DNA of 10,883 bases from DASXPG01 sp036493755 (GTDB taxonomy: Bacteria; Gemmatimonadota; Gemmatimonadetes; Gemmatimonadales; JACORV01): the NCBI GenBank assembly GCA_036493755.1, contig DASXPG010000160.1, positions 1 to 10,883 of the forward strand, in the 5' to 3' direction. Made by a program: the position numbers and the translations under genes. Below are positions 6,621 through 10,883 of the stretch, piece by piece (within the stretch, counting starts at the first letter, position 1; each line of letters starts with the position of its first letter). Below the pieces are notes generated by a model that saw nothing but the letters and a program-made list of their open reading frames with translations, ran no database searches and had not been told where the DNA came from.

Positions 6621-7601
6621 CTATAATCCCAGCAGCGCCCGCGCATTGCCCCCCAGGATCCGGTCCCGGTCCGCGCCTGAAATGGCCAGGGCGCCGAGGC
6701 TCTCCCGCATCGAGGGAATGCTGCCGATGGCGTGCGGATAGTCGCTGCCCGCCAGGATCTGTTCCACCCCCGCGAATTCGATCGCCAGCCTGATCGCCGC
6801 GGGGTCGAAGTTCACGGTGTCGAAGTAGAACTTCTTCAGATAGCTGCTCGGCGGCCGCGGAATATTGGCGCGGCACTCGGCGAAGGCCTTGTAGCCGCGA
6901 TCGAGCCGCTCGGCCAGATAGGGAATCTCGCCCCCGAGATGGCTGAGCACCCACCGAATCCGTGGATATCGCTCCGGGACGCCGGCGAACGTCAGGTGCG
7001 CCGCGGCCAGCGTCGTGTCGTAGAGAAATCCGACCAGCGGCATCAGCCAGAATTCCTTCATCGCATCCACGTTGGCCGGATTGGTCGGATGGATGTGGAG
7101 AATCGCGCCCAGCTCATTCGCCGCCTGGTAGAGCGGTTCGTAGCGCGGGTCGGCGAGCGCGACGCCGTTCACGTTGCTGAAGAGCATCGCGCCCTTCATT
7201 CCCAGGCCGTTCATGGCGCGCCGCAGCTCGATCACCGAGGCGGCGGGATCGTTGAGCGGGAGCGTCGCGAGGGCGCGGAAGTGCGCGCCTCGCGTGCGCA
7301 CCACCTCGGCAAAGGCGTCGTTGACGAGGCGGGCGAGCTGCACCGCGCGCGCCGGTTCTTCGACGTGCGTCCCCGGCGTCGTCAGGGTGATGACCTGAAG
7401 GTCCACGCCCTGCTTCGTGACGTCGGTTTCGCGGAAGGCGATGTCGCGGTGTCCCGGCACGGCGACGTTGTAGTCGCCGGGATAGTGGATGACCGGGTTG
7501 CCGGCGTTGTCGGTAGTCACCCGGACGACGCTCGGCCCGTTGCGCAGGGCGTCGAGATACGCGGGCGGATAGTAGTGGTCGTGAAAGTCGATGATGGTCA
7601 T
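6621..7601 (-). CDS. Amidohydrolase-2 family protein (ACMSD-like metal-dependent hydrolase/decarboxylase)
   Basis: This 326-residue TIM-barrel enzyme belongs to the amidohydrolase_2 group, whose members include aminocarboxymuconate-semialdehyde decarboxylase and related aromatic-acid decarboxylases. The metal ligands are all visible: HDH (His7, His9) at the end of strand 1, HIHPTNP (His171), WVLSHLGGEIP (His221) and GSDYPH (Asp287). PGTHVEEPARAVQLARLVNDAF, MNGLGMKGAMLFSNVNG and the closing ILGGNARALLGL are also typical. ATG 7601 is chosen because MTIIDFHDH starts exactly at the family's first strand and forms an ATGA overlap with the permease stop. The longer open frame to 7841 is permease antisense. 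Known members act on catechol-derived or aromatic acids; the permease next to it suggests catabolism of an imported amino acid or related compound. The exact substrate cannot be read from sequence. Confidence 0.9.
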   Translation of the reverse strand: MTIIDFHDHYYPPAYLDALRNGPSVVRVTTDNAGNPVIHYPGDYNVAVPGHRDIAFRETDVTKQGVDLQVITLTTPGTHVEEPARAVQLARLVNDAFAEVVRTRGAHFRALATLPLNDPAASVIELRRAMNGLGMKGAMLFSNVNGVALADPRYEPLYQAANELGAILHIHPTNPANVDAMKEFWLMPLVGFLYDTTLAAAHLTFAGVPERYPRIRWVLSHLGGEIPYLAERLDRGYKAFAECRANIPRPPSSYLKKFYFDTVNFDPAAIRLAIEFAGVEQILAGSDYPHAIGSIPSMRESLGALAISGADRDRILGGNARALLGL

Positions 7602-8929
7602 GGGGACGAAATCTGGCGCCTCGATCGAATGATGTACACCGGGATACCAACGGCTACGAGGAGAAGCCCGATCGCGCTCTCTCGCGGAGCGGCCGCAATC
7701 TGGCCGATCGCGATGGCCAGGGCCGCGGCGGCGAAGAGCAGGGGTGTGACCGGGGATCCCGGAACTCTGAATCGCGGTGCGTAGCCGCTCCGGCGATGCA
7801 ATGGAATCAATGCCAGCGCCATCAGGGCAAAGAAGATCCATTCGGTGTAGACCACGCGCGAAACCAGCGTCTCATAGGTCCCGGTCGCGATCAGGGCCGA
7901 GGTCCAGAGGGCCTGGAGAGCAATGGCGCGGTTGGGGGTGCGGAAGCGCGGGTGCACGCCGCCCATCCATTTGAAGATCAATCCATCCTGCGCCATGGCG
8001 TAGTAGACGCGTGGTCCGGCAAGAATGATCCCGTTCAGCGCGCCCAGGGTCGACACGACGACGATCGCCGCCGCCAGCGTGGCGCCGCCCGAGCCGAGAA
8101 CCGCGTTGGCCGCATCGGCGACGACGCCGCGCGAAGCAATCACCGCCGGAATCGGCAGCACGTGCAGATACGCGGCATTCATCCCGATGTAGCAGGCGGT
8201 GACGATCAGCACGCCGATCACCAGTGCTCGCGGAATGGTCCGTTCGGGAAACACCGTTTCGTCCGATGCGTACGTCACCATGTGCCAGCCGCCGAACGCG
8301 AAGACCCCCGCGCCTACGGCGAGGATGAAGCTCGAGGCGCTGACCGGCGCCATCGCCGCGGCGGCTGGAACGGCGACGCGTGGTCCGAGGCCGAACGTCA
8401 CGGCGACGATGCCGACGATCGCCAGGACCTTGAATGCGGTGAGCGTTGTCTGGACGCGGCTCCCCTCGCGCACGCCCAGATAATTGACGGCCGACAGCGC
8501 GAGCACGGCGGCGATCGCGACCGCGCGAAGTCCGGCCGTTCCGAGTGGAACGAAAAAGCTGACGTAGCGCGCGAAGACCATGGCGATCGCGGCGAGAATG
8601 CCGGAATGCATGCTCCAGAACATCGCCCAGCCCCAGAGGAATCCGAGCCCCGGGCCCCAGGCCTCGGAGAGAAAAACGTAGACGCCGCCGCTTCGTGGAA
8701 ATGCCGACGCCAGCTCCGCGGCGACCAGCGCGCCAACCAGCGTGAGGAGACCGGCCGCAAGCCAGGCGGAGAGAACGCCAAGCGCGGACGGCACATGCGC
8801 GGTAATCGCCGAGGGCTGCACGAAGATGGAAGCGCCCAGGATGATGCCGACGACCATGCCGACCGCCGGAACGATGCCGATTGCGGGCGTCAGGGGCCTG
8901 GGGTCGGGGGCCAGAGTTTCGCGGGTCAT
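7598..8929 (-). CDS. APC-superfamily amino acid permease
   Basis: This 443-residue integral membrane protein has about twelve hydrophobic segments. The first helix has the broken-helix motif GIILGASIFVQPS (about 28-40), where APC transporters bind the substrate's amino and carboxyl groups. AELASAFPRSGGVYVFLSEAWG (about 71-92) and FLWGW follow, typical of the LAT/APA-like branch. FAFGGWHMVTYASDE (about 210-224) is the expected helix 6 substrate and gating segment, and the LNGIILAGPRVYYAMAQDG loop matches helix 8. The start is ATG 8927-8929, 99 nt from the divergent peptidase gene. It is the first gene of the minus-strand operon, overlapping the amidohydrolase by ATGA. It probably imports an amino acid by proton symport or exchange; specificity is not predictable. 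The family call is firm. Confidence 0.93.
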   Translation of the reverse strand: MTRETLAPDPRPLTPAIGIVPAVGMVVGIILGASIFVQPSAITAHVPSALGVLSAWLAAGLLTLVGALVAAELASAFPRSGGVYVFLSEAWGPGLGFLWGWAMFWSMHSGILAAIAMVFARYVSFFVPLGTAGLRAVAIAAVLALSAVNYLGVREGSRVQTTLTAFKVLAIVGIVAVTFGLGPRVAVPAAAAMAPVSASSFILAVGAGVFAFGGWHMVTYASDETVFPERTIPRALVIGVLIVTACYIGMNAAYLHVLPIPAVIASRGVVADAANAVLGSGGATLAAAIVVVSTLGALNGIILAGPRVYYAMAQDGLIFKWMGGVHPRFRTPNRAIALQALWTSALIATGTYETLVSRVVYTEWIFFALMALALIPLHRRSGYAPRFRVPGSPVTPLLFAAAALAIAIGQIAAAPRESAIGLLLVAVGIPVYIIRSRRQISSP

Positions 8930-8972
8930 GTGCCTGAGAACCTATCAGCGGGACGCGCGGGGCGAATCATCC

Positions 8973-9000
8973 AGCACCTAGCACCCGGCACCCAGCATCG
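8973..9000. repeat. Four-copy tandem heptamer in divergent intergenic region
   Basis: Four consecutive 7-bp units read AGCACCT, AGCACCC, GGCACCC and AGCATCG, the last one degenerate. They lie between the permease start (8929) and the peptidase start (9029), just upstream of the -10-like box of the peptidase. Simple heptamer arrays of this kind occur between genes in several GC-rich phyla. A binding-site role is possible but nothing here proves one. Confidence 0.6.
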
Positions 9001-9002
9001 AG

Positions 9003-9024
9003 TACAATCAATCCCCTGGAGGAG
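9003..9024 (+). promoter_or_regulatory. Probable -10 box and Shine-Dalgarno of the peptidase gene
   Basis: TACAAT at 9003-9008 is a good sigma-70 -10 match, and GGAGGAG at 9018-9024 is a near-perfect ribosome binding site 4 nt before ATG 9029. The site fixes the start of the peptidase, although the open frame runs on upstream without a stop. A start point about 7 nt after the -10 would leave a leader of only about 14 nt. No convincing -35 is seen; the -35 position falls in the heptamer repeats. Confidence 0.5.
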
Positions 9025-9028
9025 TGAG

Positions 9029-10417
9029 ATGCGTCTGCTTATCGCACTGGGAATGTTCGTCGTCACCGCCGCGCCGCTCGCCGCCCAGCAGCAGCCCTAC
9101 GTCGACGAACTCCCCGGGCAGGGACGGCCCATCGACACCGCCGTGACGGCCGCGCGCCGCACCGCGCTCATGACCCACCTCGGCGATGCCGTGGTGCTGA
9201 TTCCGGCGGCGCACGAGCGCGAAGGCGAAGCCTACGGCGACTATCCGCAGGACACCGATTTCCGCCAGCACAACAACTTCTTCTACGTCTCGCAGCTCGA
9301 ATCCGAAGACGCGTGGATCCTCCTCAACGCGCGCACCGGCGGCGGCGGCGACCAGATTCTGCTGCTTCCGCCCCGCAATCCGCAGCAGGAGCGCTGGACC
9401 GGCGTGCGCGTCGGTCCCGACTCGCAGGCGGTCCGGCTGACCGGCTTCTCCACGGTGCTCGCGACCACCAGTCTCGATAGCCTGATCGCGGCGGCGCGCA
9501 ACCGGCACGTGCCGTTCTATGTCGAGATCGATCCGACGACGCGGGAAGAGGAGGTCATCAATCATCTGCGCGCCGACACCGCGAACGGACTCGTGGTGAG
9601 GAATTTGCGGCCGAGCGTGGACTCGATGCGGGTAGTGAAGGACGCCGACGAAATCGCGCGGCTCCGGCGCGCGGCCCGGATCAGCGCCGAAGCCCACGCC
9701 GACCTGATGCGCGAAGCGCAGCCGGGGATGTGGGAATACGAGATGGAAGCGATCATCGAGGCGGGCTTCCGGCGGCGTGGCGCCGACCGTGTCGGCTATC
9801 CGTCGATCGTGGGCTCGGGCATCAACGCGACGACGCTGCACTACGACGTGAATCGCCGCCAATCGAAGGATGGCGACCTGGTCGTGGTCGACGCGGCGGC
9901 GGAGTACGGCGAATACACGGCGGACGTGACGCGGACCTTCCCCATCAACGGGCACTTCACGCCGCGGCAGCGCGCCATCTACGACCTGGTCCTCGCGACC
10001 CAGCAGACGGCGATGGACTCGACGCGGCCCGGAATGACGCTGATCAAGCTCAACCAGATCGCCCGGGTCTACATGCGCGAGCACTCGGGAAATCTCTGCC
10101 CGCCCGGCCCCGGCGAAACCGCGGATCGTACCTCGTGCGACCGCTACATGATCCATGGCCTCTCCCACTGGATCGGCATGGATGTGCACGATGTGGGCCC
10201 CTACCAGATACCGTTGGCGCCCGGGATGGTCTTCACCATCGAGCCGGGGATCTACATTCCTTCGGAGGCGCTGGGAGTACGGATCGAGGATGACATACTG
10301 GTGACCGCGACGGGGTACGAGAACCTGTCGGATGCGGCACCACGCGCCGCCGCCGACGTCGAGCGGCTCATGCAATCGGGGCGGCAGCGTGCCGCCGCAA
10401 CCAGGAGTGGACGATGA
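9029..10417 (+). CDS. Exported Xaa-Pro aminopeptidase (aminopeptidase P, M24B family)
   Basis: The enzyme removes an N-terminal residue preceding proline and needs two metal ions, usually manganese. The 462-residue product begins with a signal peptide (MRLLIALGMFVVTAAPLAAQ, likely cleaved after Ala19), so it should act in the periplasm or outside the cell. An N-terminal creatinase-like domain follows (about 40-195; the DFRQHNNFFYVSQLE stretch matches aminopeptidase P). The catalytic pita-bread domain starts near 205. The five metal ligands are in place: Asp288 (VVVDAAAEYG), Asp299 (TADVTRTFP), His380 (HGLSHWIGMDVHDVG), Glu405 (FTIEPGIYI) and Glu420 (VRIEDDILVT); His271 in HYDVN is the usual proton-shuttle histidine. 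ATG 9029 has a strong GGAGGAG and begins the signal peptide; an in-frame extension back to 7796 is permease antisense. The YtxH gene overlaps its stop by ATGA. The signal sequence is unusual compared with cytosolic E. coli PepP, but exported forms are common in some phyla. Confidence 0.94.
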   Translation: MRLLIALGMFVVTAAPLAAQQQPYVDELPGQGRPIDTAVTAARRTALMTHLGDAVVLIPAAHEREGEAYGDYPQDTDFRQHNNFFYVSQLESEDAWILLNARTGGGGDQILLLPPRNPQQERWTGVRVGPDSQAVRLTGFSTVLATTSLDSLIAAARNRHVPFYVEIDPTTREEEVINHLRADTANGLVVRNLRPSVDSMRVVKDADEIARLRRAARISAEAHADLMREAQPGMWEYEMEAIIEAGFRRRGADRVGYPSIVGSGINATTLHYDVNRRQSKDGDLVVVDAAAEYGEYTADVTRTFPINGHFTPRQRAIYDLVLATQQTAMDSTRPGMTLIKLNQIARVYMREHSGNLCPPGPGETADRTSCDRYMIHGLSHWIGMDVHDVGPYQIPLAPGMVFTIEPGIYIPSEALGVRIEDDILVTATGYENLSDAAPRAAADVERLMQSGRQRAAATRSGR

Positions 10418-10650
10418 TGCAGGACGATGACAACAGCTCGGCCCGGCCCTTTGCGGTCGGACTCCTCATCGGCGCGCTGCTTGGCGCCGGGGTGGCGCTG
10501 CTCTTCGCGCCCCAGAGCGGCTCCGATACGCGCCGCCTGATCAAGCGCCGCGCGCGCCGGCTGGCCAACGGCGCGAAGGACAAGTACGAGGATGTGAAGG
10601 ACCGGATCCGCGACGCCCGGCGCAAGGCCGAGGAAGCGTTCAGCGATTGA
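10414..10650 (+). CDS. YtxH-domain small membrane-associated protein
   Basis: This 78-residue protein begins with an acidic stretch (MMQDDDNSS), then one membrane helix FAVGLLIGALLGAGVALLFAP (about 13-33). The helix runs into the YtxH hallmark LFAPQSGSDTRRLIK. The rest is a strongly basic, charged helix (RRARRLANGAKDKYEDVKDRIRDARRKAEEAF) with likely coiled-coil character. YtxH proteins are linked to general stress responses in Bacillus but have no settled biochemical role. ATG 10414 overlaps the peptidase TGA (ATGA), with GGAG about 8 nt upstream, so it is probably translated with the peptidase. A second ATG directly follows. Its 3' end overlaps the convergent TPR gene by 11 nt. Confidence 0.88.
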   Translation: MMQDDDNSSARPFAVGLLIGALLGAGVALLFAPQSGSDTRRLIKRRARRLANGAKDKYEDVKDRIRDARRKAEEAFSD

Positions 10651-10883
10651 GTTGCTGCAGCAGCTCGGCGGCGTGCTGCTTGTAGACCGCGTCGCCGGGA
10701 TCGCAGGCCAGGGGCAATGCGGCGGCCTGCTGCAGCTCGGCAATGGCTTCCGGCTTCTTCTTCTGATCGTTGAGCGCTTCAGCCAGCTCGAGATGGTGGT
10801 AGATGTTCTGGCCGTTCAGGGCGATGGCCTGGTGGTAATAGCTCTCGGCATTGGCCCATGAAGCCTGGCTGAAGATGCCCGCG
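10640..10883 (-). CDS. Tetratricopeptide-repeat type protein, C-terminal part (5' end outside window)
   Basis: On the - strand a frame is open from the window edge to a TGA at 10640-10642, giving the last ~80 residues. It reads SWANAESYYHQAIALNGQN, then IYHHLELAEALNDQKKKPEAIAELQQAAALP, then LACDPGDAVYKQHAAELLQQLNR. The A-x-x-YY-x-AI-LN and HLELAEAL---KKPEAIAELQQA patterns are TPR helices A and B, so a TPR or TPR-like solenoid is likely. Similar ends occur in TRAP-transporter TatT-type TPR proteins, so that family is a possible alternative. It converges on the YtxH gene and shares 11 nt with it. The start, localisation and partners lie outside the window. Confidence 0.7.
   Translation of the reverse strand, partial: AGIFSQASWANAESYYHQAIALNGQNIYHHLELAEALNDQKKKPEAIAELQQAAALPLACDPGDAVYKQHAAELLQQLNR

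Noticed and set aside
6610..6954. N-terminal extension of the GAF protein
   Set aside because: It overlaps the amidohydrolase in another frame, is low-complexity Arg/Gly/Pro sequence, and MTTPTAQTEA at 6609 gives a normal GAF protein.
7602..7841. N-terminal extension of the amidohydrolase
   Set aside because: It lies over the permease 3' end; the family's first metal-binding strand starts right after ATG 7601, which also makes an ATGA overlap.
7796..9028. In-frame upstream extension of the aminopeptidase P gene to give an 873-residue protein
   Set aside because: The extension is antisense to the permease, very rich in Arg/Asp/Gly/His with no domain, and it would put the clear signal peptide and GGAGGAG site in mid-protein.
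9008..10375. 455-residue open frame on the - strand opposite the peptidase
   Set aside because: It mirrors the GC-rich codons of the peptidase, is full of Arg/His/Val/Gly runs, and has no motif or ribosome binding site.
1..10883. CRISPR arrays, tRNA or rRNA genes
   Set aside because: No repeat-spacer pattern, tRNA cloverleaf or rRNA sequence was seen on either strand.

Overview
The window is GC-rich bacterial chromosome, dense with genes that overlap at their stop and start codons. An exported peptidase with an AAQ-type signal peptide, a YtxH protein, a TPR protein and heptamer repeats between genes would fit an Acidobacteriota or Gemmatimonadota-like soil bacterium. This taxonomic guess is weak, because no rRNA or marker phylogeny can be run here.

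Left end (1-1620). The 3' end of an RHS-repeat gene enters from the window edge on the + strand, followed by a small three-helix membrane protein. Both have visibly lower GC than the rest. Next comes an IS3-family remnant on the - strand: the last ~110 codons of a transposase plus a likely terminal inverted repeat. It separates the RHS cassette from the GC-rich chromosome, and this end looks like an acquired, rearranged accessory segment.

Minus-strand block (1618-8929), transcribed right to left. The order is an APC amino-acid permease, an ACMSD-like amidohydrolase (ATGA overlap), a GAF-domain protein (11-nt gap) and NAD+-dependent DNA ligase LigA (TAATG overlap). After a 131-nt gap come a LexA-type winged-helix regulator, broken by a one-base frameshift, and a GHKL (MutL/Hsp90/MORC-like) ATPase. 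Once the frameshift is repaired, the regulator's 3' end overlaps the ATPase start by 20 nt. The two therefore look like a translationally coupled pair of unknown function, the most interesting unit in the window.

Right end (8930-10883). A short divergent intergenic region carries heptamer repeats, a -10-like box and a strong Shine-Dalgarno sequence. It leads into an exported aminopeptidase P-type metalloprotease, with a YtxH protein overlapping it by ATGA. A TPR-type protein, cut by the window edge, converges from the - strand and overlaps the YtxH gene by 11 nt.
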